Assembly: GCA_010909165.1 (NCBI GenBank)
Contig: MU008155.1
Coordinates: 1,984,001 to 2,048,000, forward strand
Length of the DNA stretch: 64,000 bases
DNA from: Anthoceros angustus
Taxonomy: Eukaryota; Streptophyta; Anthocerotopsida; Anthocerotales; Anthocerotaceae
Direction of reading: 5' to 3'
Shown piece by piece: positions 1 through 10,536 of the stretch. A program made the translations under genes and the position numbers. The notes below the pieces were generated by a model. It was not told the origin of the DNA. It saw nothing but the letters and a program-made list of their open reading frames with translations, and ran no database searches. Position 1 is the first letter of the stretch, and every line of letters begins with the position of its first letter.

Positions 1-309
1 AGGCAAGCTGGTCCCATATCTCAGTGGCAACTGATCAACAACTCGACATCAGGTACGAGGTTTGCATCTAACTCACTAATTAACTAGGCTATAGCAACCG
101 AATTAAGGTGATCCCACTTGTCTGTCTGCTTGTGAGCGTGGTGGGGTGCTGGCAGGATCAGGTTTCTTGAGTGTACCATCAACCACGAACCAAACACCAC
201 GAGCTACAAAGGTGGATTTCATCTGAACCCTCCAGACCTGGTATTCTGTCCCATTGGACCGATCTCCTTCCAGCTCAGAGGTAAATATGGGACCTGTCGA
301 ACCAGACAT
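1..309 (-). mobile_element. Ty1/copia retrotransposon gag fragment
   Basis: Read on the minus strand, 309 down to about 103 encodes the start of a copia Gag: a short leader, then N-G-T-E-Y-Q-V-W-R-V-Q-M, then a conserved A-R-G-V-W-F-V-V-D-G-T block. The far edge of the window (34 to 1) continues with A-T-E-I-W-D-Q-L-A, which fits the next conserved Gag helix in another frame. That implies an indel between the two. No LTR, protease or pol is visible, so this is a truncated, decayed copy cut by the window edge. Confidence 0.75.
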
Positions 310-988
310 AGCTCCATATGCTATGGAGTGAGTTTGAATGTTCTAAACGGTGGGCTAGCTGAATTGCTGAATGAGATGGTTCAATACACCAAAGGACATA
401 AAGGAGTAGCTCTCCCTTCAAGGTTATGACTGAAAGAGAAGGGCACTAACTGTAGCCTTCAGACCGTGATCTTCGTGTTGGTGTGATAATTCTAATGCTC
501 GTGGTGTAGGGAGAGGGAATGTTGGGTGATGCTAGGGTGGATGCAAACATCAAGAGTGTGTGTGCCTATCTTAGCCCCACCTCAGCATTGACCTCCTTCC
601 AACAATATGGTAAAAGCAAGTCACAAAAACAGCAAAGGTCAGCCGGAATCAATTGGGGAGGTATCAAACTTACAGGTAAACAGACTACTTCATGTTTCAT
701 GTAGTTTGCAAAGACATAGACCCTATTCTAACCGCCACTTCCTGTTTCAGGTGAAGTATTGCGACGGTTGATAGCTCTTTCTCAAGAGCAGGGGATGCGA
801 GAGGTTGCAGGTGTCGTCGAGGATGGCGACCATTGGTGAGGTGGAACCATCACACCACTGTTCCACAAACCTCACGATGCCTTAGCTCTCGCCACTCCCA
901 CGCCGCGCAGCGAGAGAACGGCCGGAACCTCCAAAGACTAGTAAAATTGCTAACAAGGCATGTCCATGCTCCAATGATCGATTGGAGC
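310..988. other. No gene recognised
   Basis: Only short open frames without conserved motifs occur here. The stretch lies between the copia gag remnant and the tandemly duplicated repeat unit. I see no RNA gene or regulatory element I can support. Confidence 0.5.
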
Positions 989-1230
989 AAGCTATGTTTG
1001 CAATGGTCATCACCAAGGGATATCTTCTCATTTTTTGATCATTTGACAATATATCTTGTCACTTTTTGATTATTTGACAAGATATCTTACCACTTTTTGA
1101 TCATTTGATAAGATATCTTGTCATATCTGAGTATAAAATGAGAGGTGATATAACAGCTCCTTCACATTTTACGTGATCCTAGAAGTAGTAAATAAATACC
1201 ATCAAGATTGGAATGAAAAGCATGAATGAC

Positions 1231-2811
1231 TCAATTGATACTAGTAGGTCCATCAAGTAGAAAGGATAATACCTCTATGATAGACCACCATTTCCCTGTC
1301 TGAGCAATGGTATACTTTTCTATCCATCCAACTCTTGATGCAAACTTCCGCTTGTTGCGTTTGTGAGAGAATAATTTTGCAAGCACACGATTAACATTTT
1401 GATATCTCAAAATTATAGGGTTACTTGCATTTGGCCTCAAATTAATCTCATGCCACCCCAAATCTCCATAACTAGCTTGTGAATCTCCAATCATCTGCTC
1501 CTGAAATGCTATCAACTCATCCACAGTATGAACCTTCACATCACTCAAATTAAATTTAGGATGAAACAAGCAACGAAACAATGCAGAAACATCCCTTTCA
1601 AACATTCCTACACCATTTCTATAGTCCATGATAACTTTGACCAAATGCAAGGTTGAATTAAAGGCCTTGGAAGTAAGCTCAGCCAAGACACGGTCACCAG
1701 TACTGCTCTCCACGTCATCTCCACTCCCACTTTCTCTGGAGCTGATTGTAGTAGTAGAGGTTGCCAAGTTGCTTTTCTCCGATGGCATGTTCTGTCCCTC
1801 CAAGATGATCTTATCAAGTCTTTCCCCTTCCTTTGTATCAACATTAGTCCTTTCCTTTTCCTCATGTTCAGCTCTTTCCCTTTCCTCATGGTCAGCTCTT
1901 TCCCTTTCCTCATGGTCAGCGCTTTCCCTTTCCTCATGGTCAGCCCTTTCCCTTTCCTCATTTATGGTCAGTTGTTTTCCTTTCCTCCCTATCAATATTA
2001 GTCCTTTCCCAATTCTCCGGTCTGCTCTTTCCCTTTCCTCTGTCACACGAAGTAAGCACTTGAATTCATATAAGCACTTCCTCGACAAACCAAGCAAAAC
2101 AAATCTGGCGGTTATATAGGTGCAAACCGTGAGGGAGGCTACATCGCGCACAAACACACTCTCCCACGAACAACAGCAATTTACACATCGCCTCGGGTCA
2201 TGGCTTTGGCCTCCTCACAACACCCTTGCATTGTATATCTAGAGGACAAGCTATGATCTGAGCTTGTCCTCAGTGGAAGGGTTTATATATCCTAGCCCTT
2301 GGCATCGGCATATTCCTAAGATATCCTATTGGCATCAGCATATACCGGAAATATTTTAAGAATACACTATAATATGCAAGTAGTATGCCAAAGCATATTA
2401 CTTGAGCTTATCCACTTAGCTATTGCTAACCATGTTTAATTAACACTAATCAATGCTTAATTAACATAAGCACCTTAGATTAATTAACAACAATTATTTA
2501 CTTAAAGATAAGTGATTAAATTAATTAATGCTAATCAAACACTAAACCCAAGTGCAGAGATTAGTATCACATGGCATGACACCTCCCTATCAACATTAGT
2601 CCTTTCCCATTCCCCCGGTCTGCTCTTTCCTCCCTGTCAACATTAGTACGTTCTGTTTCCTCTCTGTCCACATTCCTTCGTTGAGCATTCTGACATCTAA
2701 AGCTATTGTGCGTATTTTTTTATCTGATATTGGAGACAATCCCACACCTCCATCATGCACATATAACTTTGAGGCAGACCCTAGATGCGATGTTATACGC
2801 TCAGAGCTCAA
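1231..2811 (-). pseudogene. Repeat-borne ORF of unknown function, split by an LTR
   Basis: Minus-strand reading gives a frame at 2811-2596, then the LTR at 2581-2041, then an open frame from 2040 to 1231. The second part starts with a charged tandem repeat of about 30 bases per unit (E-E-R-E-R-A-D-H and variants), likely coiled coil. It continues into a roughly 180-residue non-repetitive tail containing F-N-S-T-L-H-L-V-K-V-I-M-D-Y-R-N and ending P-T-S-I-N. The apparent start methionine at 2157 lies inside the LTR, so the 308-residue frame is a chimera. Degraded copies occur at about 3890-3360. I recognise no domain. It could be a cargo gene of an older transposon or a lineage-specific gene broken by the LTR. 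Confidence 0.45.
2041..2581 (-). mobile_element. Solo LTR, copy A
   Basis: On the minus strand this 541-bp element begins TGTCATGCC and ends GTGTGACA, giving perfect TGTC/GACA termini. It is flanked by a 4-bp direct repeat, CCTC on the plus strand (2037-2040 and 2582-2585). A TATA-like run (about 2283-2290) precedes a 31-base near-palindrome (2241-2271) with GAGGACAAGCT/AGCTTGTCCTC arms, as in a U3-R boundary. No primer-binding site or internal region follows, so it is best read as a solo LTR. The flanking duplication lies in low-complexity CTTTCC DNA and is weak evidence by itself. The independent copy at 7226 supports the boundaries. Confidence 0.7.
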
Positions 2812-4118
2812 ATTTTCATTTTGTCAATGACATTGCAACCATTGTTGTTGATCAATGCATGAAAAGATAATGAATAGAGAAGTGTCAGTGACCGCGTCCT
2901 GAGTGTGTGGAATGGAGCATAGTAATGGACTTGTGGCTCAAACGCTATCCCCGACTCCGGACTCTCGCGTCAAGAATGGTCGGAGGTGGTCTTGTGTTCA
3001 TGACTTATCCTCGGAGGAGGAGGGAAGCCGTTGAAGAACAAAACACTTGATTGCAAAATCCGATATAGATTTGGAAGTAACGGAGAGAGGCCTAGTGCTA
3101 TCATGTTGGAAGTAAGGCAAGCCGCATAAGCTATGTTGCAATGGTCATCACCAAGGATATCTTCTCATTTTTGATCATTTGACAATATATCTTGTCACTT
3201 TTGATTATTTGACAAGATATCTTACCACTTTTGATCATTTGATAAGATATCTTGTCATATCTGAGTATAAAATGAGAGGTGATATATGACTCCTTCACAT
3301 TTTCGTGATCCTAGAAGTAGTAAATAAATACCATCAAGATTGGAATGAAAAGCATGAATGACTCAATTGATACTAGTAGGTCCATCAAGTAGAAAGGATA
3401 ATACCTCTATGATAGACCACCATTTCCACTCGAGCAATGGTATACTTTTCTATCCATCCAACTCTTGATGCAAACTTCCGCATTGCGTTTGTGAGAATAA
3501 TTTTGCAAGCACACGATTAACATTTGATATCTCAAAATTATAGGGTTACTTTGGCCTCAAATTAATCTCATGCCACCCCAAATCTCCATAACTGTGAATC
3601 TCAATCATCGCTCTGAAATGCTATCAACTCATCCACAGTGATGAACCTTCACATCACTCAAATTAAATTTAGGATGAAACAACGAAACAATGCGAAACAT
3701 CCCTTTCAAACATTCCTACACCATTTCTATAGTCCATGATAACTTTGACCAAATGCAAGGTTGAATTAAAGGCCTTGGAAGTAAGCCGAACACGGTCACC
3801 AAGATCGCTCTCCACGTCATCTCCACTCCCACTTTCTCTGTGATTGTAGTAGAGGTTGCCAAGTTGCTTTTCTCCGATGGCATCCCTCAAGATGATCTTA
3901 TCAAGTCTTTCCCTTCCTTTGTATCATTAGTCCTTTCCTTTCCTCATGTTCGCTCTTTCCTTTCCTCATGGTCGCCTTTCCTTTCCTTAATTGACTCTTT
4001 CCTTTCCTCATAATTGTGCTTTCCTTTCCTCATATTTTTCCTTTCCTCATTTATGATTGTTTTTTCCTCCCTATCAATATTAGTCCTTTCCCAATTCTCC
4101 GATGCGCTCTTTCCTTTC

Positions 4119-4640
4119 TACGTACCGAAGTAAGCGCGAATTCATATAAGCACTTCCTCGACAAGCAACCAAGCAAAACAAATCTGTCGCGATTATATAG
4201 GTGCAAACCAATGACGGGAGGAGTAACTTGCACATCGCGCACAAACACACTCTCCCACGAACACGAATTTACACGCCGGAGTCATGGCTTTGGCCTCCTC
4301 CAACACCTGCATTGTATCTAGAGGACAAGCTATGATCGTCCTCGATGGAAGGGTTTATATATCCAGCCCTTGGCATCGGTCCTAAGATATCCTATTGGCA
4401 TCGATATCACGGAAATATTTTAAGAATACACTATAATATGCAAGTAGTATGCCAAAGCATATTACTTGAGCTTATCCATAACAGCTGCTAACCATGTTTA
4501 ATTAACACTAATCAATGCTTAATTAACATAAGCACCTTAGATTAATTAACAACAATTATTTACTTAAAGATAAGTGATTAATTAATTAATGCTAATCAAA
4601 CACTAAACCCAAGTGCAGATTAGTATCACATGGCATGACA
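4119..4640 (-). mobile_element. Solo LTR, degraded copy B
   Basis: Same LTR as 2041-2581, duplicated with the surrounding unit. The right terminus (minus-strand TGTCATGCC) is intact at 4640. The left terminus is corrupted (tacgtaccgaag in place of tgtcacacgaag). Numerous small deletions separate it from copy A, including loss of most of one palindrome arm near 4330-4345. Confidence 0.65.
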
Positions 4641-4860
4641 CCTCCCTATCAACATTAGTCCTTTCCCATTCTCGGCTGCTCTTTCCTCATGTTCGCTCTT
4701 TCCTTTCCTCATGGTCGCCTCTTTCCTTCCTCATGGTCGGCTCTTTCCTTTCCTCATGGTCCCTTTCCTCATGGTCACTCTTTCCCTTCCTCATTTATGG
4801 TCGTTGTTTTCCTTTCCTCCCTATCAATATTAGTCCTTTCCCAATTCCTGCGCTACCGCC

Positions 4861-5338
4861 TGTCAAGACGAGAAGACTATAAGCACTTCGACAAACCAAG
4901 CAAAACAAATCCACTGGAGATATAGGTGCAACAGGAGGGTAGCTTGCACATCGCGCACAAACACACTCTCCCACGAGAACAACAATCTGGCCTGGCTCCT
5001 CACAACACCTTGCATTGTATCTAGAGGACAAGCTATGATCGAGCTGTCCTCGATGGAAGGGTTTATATATCCTAGCCCTTGGCATCGGCATATTCCTAAG
5101 ATATCCTAAGCACGCGCACAGGATTTTAAGAATACTATAATATGCAAGTAGTATGCCAAAGCATACTTGAGCTTATCCACTTAGCTATTGCTAACCATGT
5201 TTAATTAACACTAATCAATGCTTAATTAACACCTAGATTAATTAACAACAATTATTTACTTAAAGATAAGTGATTAATTAATTAATGCTAATCAAACACT
5301 AAACCCAAGTGCAGAGATTAGTATCACATGGCATGACA
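4861..5338 (-). mobile_element. Solo LTR, degraded copy C
   Basis: Third tandem copy, created by the internal duplication of the second repeat unit. The plus strand starts tgtcaagacgagaag at 4861 and ends gcatgaca at 5338. It is shortened by many small deletions compared with copy A but keeps the TATA-like run and the AT-rich ttaattaa tract. Confidence 0.65.
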
Positions 5339-5886
5339 CCTCCCTATCAACATTAGTCCTTTCCCATCTCTGCCTCGCTCTTTCCTCCCTCAACATTAGT
5401 ACGTTTGCTTCTCTGTCCACATTCCTTCGTTGAGCATTCTGACATCTAAAGCTATTGTGCGTATTTTTTTATCTGATATTGGAGACAATCCCACACCTCC
5501 ATCATGCACATATAACTTTGAGGCAGACCCTAGATGCGATGTTATCTGCTCAGGAGCTCAAATTTTTCATTTTGTCAATGACATTGCAACCATTGTTGTT
5601 GATCAATGCATGAAAAGATAATGAATAGAGAAGTGTCACAGTGACCGCGTCCTCGGAGTGTGTGGAATGGAGCATAGTAATGGACTTGTGGCTCAAACGC
5701 TATCCCCGACTCCGGACTCTCGCGTCAAGAATGGTCGGAGGTGGTGCTGTGTGTTTCATGACTTATCCTCAGAGGAGGAGGGAAGCCGTTGAAGAACAAA
5801 ACACTTGATTGCAAAATCCGATATAGATTTGGAAGTAACGGAGAGAGGCCTAGTGCTATCATGTTGGAAGTAAGGCAAGCCGCATA

Positions 5887-7225
5887 AGCTAGCTGTCGTA
5901 GGGTTTGACTGAAAGGCCTTAAGCCTTCAAAAACGGCAGCTGGAAAGGAAGGTGATGGGCACCTCATGAACTCAAGTTTCTTACGGACCCTATTGAAACT
6001 AGGGTTTAATGCAACCTCCCTACATACTCGAACAAGCATTCAAGCCCAAGTTACACCCATATAGAGCTGGAAAAAACGGGCGTATTGCAGGCTTAACCAA
6101 CACGGAACATCTGCGGTTCAAGAGAGGCTGCGTGTATTCTCCTGTGAATTGGGTGAAGGTGACCTTCGCTAGCCAGCCCTCCATCGATTGCACTTGGCGA
6201 ACAAGTGTGGATTCTCTGTTTACTAGTGGAATTATTGCTTGGCTTTTTGAGATTGACAGTCTTTGCCATTCCTTTTACGTTGCCCAAACCATGGCAAGCA
6301 AATGGTGAAGCAAAAAGGACCTCCTTGACGCCGACCCGAACCCTAGTGACTTGGTGGAGAAGCCACGGAGGCAGAAGAAATCGAGGAGCAAGAAAGATGC
6401 AAAAGCAACAGCCGAAGAACCTCCCGACAAATAGCGGTCACTGCCTCTGGGGCTGGCCATTCTTTGCAACCAGTAGAGCACGGTGGCAGGGGAAGAGGGA
6501 GGGGGCAGATAATGTCCGGGTCGCTCAATTCTGCGAAGGCAAGCACAATAAAGATAGCGGGAGGCGGTGGAGAGAAATCTGGCTTGTCGAAAGCCACAAA
6601 GGCAGGAAATCCAGATCCAAACCCCTCCCCATACACATATGAGGAGACGGTGTAGCTGCGGAGGCACACGAACCAAATTGAAGACAATGTGTTTTTGAAG
6701 GAGGATTGGATTTTGGCACAAACTGAGGAGCCGGAAGAAGAGACTGTGGTGTGGACGCCTATGCTAAAGCTTTGGATTTTTGGGTACAACGGTGCACTTC
6801 CAAACCAAGGGCAAGGGCAAGGTGGGTTTTCTGGGCAACTTTGAATGCAGGGCAAGAAGATGCAAAACTCTGGCTTCTTTGCACCTCACGGCCTTATGAA
6901 GTCGAAGCTTTGGCGTTAACGTTAGATGATTATAGTGCTTATAGTGGCCTGCTTCCACAGCAAGAAATGTGAACCTAAGGAATTGTCAACTACTTTCCGA
7001 GAAGTTTTACGAGCACATAATGTTAGTATCCATCTTTCTTGTGTTGCAGTAGTCAACTTGCTTTGATGCAGGTGTCACAATCTAACAGTGTGATTGATGT
7101 TTGTTATGGCCAGAGTGGAAGAACAATTTACAGAAGTTTGTGTGAGGTGAGTTTATTGTCAGCTACCGTCGAGAGATGTTCTTGAGGAGGACAAGACAAG
7201 GACTTCCAAACTTTGCTATGGATAT
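5887..7225 (+). pseudogene. Possible decayed coding remnants (about 6311-6912)
   Basis: Between the repeat blocks, plus-strand frames show protein-like composition interrupted by stops. From about 6312 one frame reads a lysine/arginine-rich segment (P-R-R-Q-K-K-S-R-S-K-K-D-A-K-A). From 6464 another frame reads to a stop at 6655, continues in frame to a second stop near 6840, and ends near 6912. A run N-Q-G-Q-G-Q-G-G-F-S-G-Q lies before the second stop. I recognise no family. It looks like a nuclear-protein-type sequence in decay, or chance. Confidence 0.2.
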
Positions 7226-7862
7226 TGTCATGTCGTGTGATACTAATCTCTGCACTTGGGTTTAGTGTTTGATTAGCATTAATTAATCTAATTACTTATC
7301 TTTAAGTAAGTAATTAGTGTTAATTAATCTAAGGTGCTTATGTTAATTAAGCATTGATTAGTGTTAATTAAACATGGTTAGCAATAGCTAAGTGGATAAG
7401 CTCAAGTAATATGCTTTGGCATATTCCTTGCATTATAGTGTATTCTTAGGATACAATAGCTAAGTGGATAAGCTCAAGCAATATGCTTTGGCATATTCCT
7501 TGCATTATAGTGTATTCTTAGGATATTTCGGCATATCGATGCCAATAGGATATCTTATGAATATGCCGATGCCAGTATAGTATATATAGACCCTTCCATT
7601 GAGGACAAGCTCAGATCATAGCTTGTCCTCTAGATATGCAATGCAAGGGTGTTGTGAGGAGGCCAAAGCTATGACTCCGAGAGCGATGTGTGAGGAATTT
7701 GTGTGTTGTTCTCATGGGGAGAGTGTGTTTATGCCACAACGTGCGAGCTACTCCCTCCTGTTGTTATTGGTTTGCACCTATATATCTGCGTATTAGATTT
7801 ATTTGCTTGGTTGCTGGTCGAGGAAGTGCTTACATGAATTCAAGTGCTTACCTCGTGCGACA
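7226..7862 (+). mobile_element. Solo LTR, inverted copy D
   Basis: A fourth copy of the LTR at 2041-2581, in the opposite orientation and outside the tandem array. It starts TGTCATGTCGTG at 7226 and ends GTGCGACA at 7862. It is flanked by a 4-bp direct repeat, ATAT (7222-7225 and 7863-7866). The GAGGACAAGCT palindrome is intact near 7599-7631. An internal direct duplication of about 72 bp (7383-7454 and 7455-7527, unit containing agctaagtggataagctcaag) explains most of its extra length. No internal retrotransposon sequence adjoins it. Confidence 0.75.
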
Positions 7863-9590
7863 ATATAGAAAATGACGAGGCAGAGTTTGGCCCTTCTGAT
7901 GAGGAGCATAGGCCTATTCTTGAGTTGCTTGGTCACTCGGATGTGCAGGCCTCTGAAGAGGATGATGGAGATAAGGGAGATGAGGGAAGGGCCAACTATA
8001 CCTCACTTACAGCTCCAGGACCTTCCATGCTCGTCCCGATTATTGCATACATGTTGGACGATGAGGCAGGACGCCAGCATGCCGGTGCCCGGCATGCTAG
8101 AGGAAACAAGGATCTGGGGAGCCCTCAATTTAACCGGTTCATTTAGGGGTATGATCAAGCTGTGGTAGAGGATGGAGATAGGGTTGCCGTAGCTTTTCTA
8201 AAATCGACGCGAGGACGTCGACATCCCAACACCATGGGAGGAGTCCCTGTTCTGCACTCACGAGATGAGAGCGCTAGCGGGAACCCTAATCCACCAATAG
8301 GCTGACAGCAAAGGGGTAGATAGGGTGCCCATAGGCTCGAGTACCCTAATCTCTATCTACGGCATGATTGTCAACTGTTTCTTTTATTTCAATATGATTT
8401 TGACAGTCTAAATGGCTGTGAAATGTTCTGGTTTTGAAGGCCATAGTTCAGCCCACTACCCTGAGACTACTGTGACATTAGCACGGCAATTGCATGAGAA
8501 ACAAGAACTAACTAGGTAGCAATATTGTGTGGACATAAAAGATCGTTCAAAACTTGCAGAGTTCTTTTTGCATAAATGACTTGACCATTCTACATATTCT
8601 TGGTACCATTGGAGGGAGCACAATAATATAAGAGTGAACTTTAACCCCCGAATTTCCCGAGGCCTGTTGGGAGCCTGCTGGGAAGTTGCGATGACCCTCT
8701 TGTTTGTCATGCTCGCAACTTGTTCGTAAGCCTCAAACTCGGCTATCCTTGTATATTAATAATAGAAACAAATATTAATTTTTTGTAAAAATAATAGCTT
8801 TTATGAGTTTTAACCTTAATATCTTACCTCCCAACAATCTAACAAATATGAACCCATAGAATAGACATTAAAGTTTGCTCAAGAATCTCAAGAACAAGTT
8901 GTACAATTTGACCAGATGACTTGCATATAAGAATCTTAGTTGAGTTATGAATTACCGGTATGCGAAAGATTATTTGTGACGCGTTGTAGTCACACTTTCC
9001 ACCCACGCGGCCCCGGCACATGCCCGGGAGCGAAACTGGAATATGTGAGGCGCGGAGAAACACAAGAGGCGGCGAGGCCGCGTCAAGTGAAGTTCCCAAG
9101 AGGGAGAGAGGAGTTGGTTGAAAGGGAAGGGCGCGGACCGGGACCGGGACTTGGACTGGGACTGGGACTGGGACTGGGGCTGGGACCGGGAGCTGGTTAC
9201 CAGTGTGATTCCCTGAGCGGGCGGTTGGAGCCCGGCGTGCCATTGATTAACGAGGACGGTCCCGAGGAAGTGGGACAGACGAGGAGGACGGCCCCACACC
9301 TGATTCAAATTGCTGTTGCGACCACATGCGGCGGCACATGGCGACATTTCTCCCGCCCTGGCCACTTCTTTGTGGTGGCAGAGTAAAGCGGCAAATGTCG
9401 GGCCTAAGGGCCGGGGGGACCAATTGGTGCTGGGGTCGTGCAGCAAGGGAGTGGCTACTAGCTTACAACCTGCTGGCAGCCGAGCCCGCGGCCCGCTGCT
9501 TTTCACCTGCCCGTTCTGGCGCTAGATATGTACTGTATCTTGTATCTGGTTGCGCACCACAACCACTTGAGGACTGGAACGTTATGTGGA
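7863..9590. other. No gene recognised; repeat-like sequence
   Basis: Short open frames at 7844-8146 (acidic, D-E-E-H-R-P) and elsewhere match nothing I know. Around 8690-8835 the minus strand begins tgttgggaggtaag and has AT-rich, TATA-like content, reminiscent of an LTR start, but no partner copy is in the window. From about 9000 the sequence turns GC-rich ahead of the AG-peptide gene. Confidence 0.4.
9136..9192. repeat. (GGGACT)n-type microsatellite
   Basis: A 6-base period tract reading ggaccgggacttggactgggactgggactggg, imperfect at its ends. It lies about 0.85 kb upstream of the AG-peptide gene. It creates spurious G-L-G-L and P-V-P-V frames on the two strands. Confidence 0.85.
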
Positions 9591-10043
9591 ATAAAATGGG
9601 GTGGTAGAGAGAGAGAGTGTAGACAGAGAGGGAAAGAGGGGGGCCCAGCCAGAGGCCCAGACAGCACGCACAGCGGAGCATCGCTCGCGCTCCCGCTTCG
9701 CTTCCCTCCGAGCTGCCTGCCAGCCACCTGTGCTTGCCTGAGTCGCGACTCCTTTCTTCTTTCGTTGCCTTGTGTCCAGTGCTTGCTATTCCATGCACGC
9801 GCTCGGCCTGGCAGCACCGTCATCCTGCGCTGTCACCGCCTGCCCCGAGCTCTTTTTTAGAGCGCGGCGCGAGCTCCTGCGCACCACTGGTTTCTGCTCT
9901 TGCTCTGCCCAGAGCTCCTGGTTGCCAGCTCCAGCCTCTGCGCTCGCCTGCTCTTCTGAGGCCTGCTCCGGCGCTGCTGCTCGGAGCTCTGCCCGCGCCT
10001 CTGCCGCCGCCGCTGCAGCGTCCAGCTTCCAGCTCCTTCATCC

Positions 10044-10536
10044 ATGGCCATGGGCGGCGCGATGCTTAGGCGCGGAGTCGCTCTCGTCTTCTTCGCCGTG
10101 CTCTGCATGGCTGCGATGGCGCCTGCTGCCCAGGCGGCCACCGCTCCCGCGCCTGCGCCCGTCAGTGACGGTGAGTTGCCTCCTTGCCCTTGTGTTCTTT
10201 GCTGCATTGGTTTTTCCTGTTACCTTTTGCTTGTTGACGGGCCGTTTCGGAGCTGCCTATTTCTCTTTTTATTTTTGTTGGTGAGCGGGCGCGGTTGCCG
10301 CGCTTTCCTCTCTTGTTGCTGTGGCGCCGGCGTTAGGGTTGCTGCTGTTTCTTGTTTTGATTGGGAATCGGTGTCTGGGTGTCGCGGCGAGTGCTCACCC
10401 CCGTGTTTTCTTTTGCTGTTTTGCAGGCATGGCTGTCGACCAGGGTATTGCTTACGTCCTGGTCTTCGCCGCCCTGGTTCTGACTTATCTCATCCACCCT
10501 CTGGACGCGTTCCCTTACACCCTTTTTCAGGCGTGA
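10044..10536 (+). CDS. Arabinogalactan peptide, AGP16/20-like (GPI-anchored)
   Basis: Two exons, 10044-10170 and 10427-10536, joined in phase 1 across a GT-AG intron, give 78 residues. Residues about 1-31 form a secretion signal peptide. The short mature core A-T-A-P-A-P-A-P-V-S-D-G has the alternating Ala-Pro pattern that is hydroxylated and glycosylated in arabinogalactan proteins. The C-terminus, D-Q-G-I-A-Y-V-L followed by a hydrophobic run and L-T-Y-L-I-H-P-L-D-A, is the conserved GPI-signal tail of AG-peptides AGP16/20/22/41. The product is expected on the outer plasma membrane. Two start codons lie two codons apart (10044, 10050). The first is used here. A GC-rich leader with a GA-repeat at 9606-9625 lies upstream. 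Confidence 0.93.

Larger units (their letters stand above)
989..5886. repeat. Tandem segmental duplication carrying a solo LTR
   Basis: A unit of about 2.14 kb (989-3126) is followed directly by a second copy (3127-5886). The junction near 3127 joins the unit's end (gcataagcta) to its start (aagctatgttgc) through shared aagcta. The second copy also has an internal duplication: sequence from about 3940-4683 recurs at 4684-5420, with the jump inside CTTTCC-rich DNA. Each unit holds the same decayed ORF, the same LTR, and the same roughly 240-bp tail starting gtgaccgcgtcct. Copy 2 is shorter than copy 1 through many 1-10 base losses. Confidence 0.85.

Noticed and set aside
1608-2119. Overlapping frames of 117 and 163 codons in the EERERADH repeat
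   Set aside because: A short-period DNA repeat is open in several frames. Only the 308-codon frame continues into non-repetitive sequence kept in the second copy.
8690-8835. Possible LTR start (minus-strand tgttgggaggtaag) with TATA-like DNA
   Set aside because: No second copy, no matching end and no target duplication could be found in the window.
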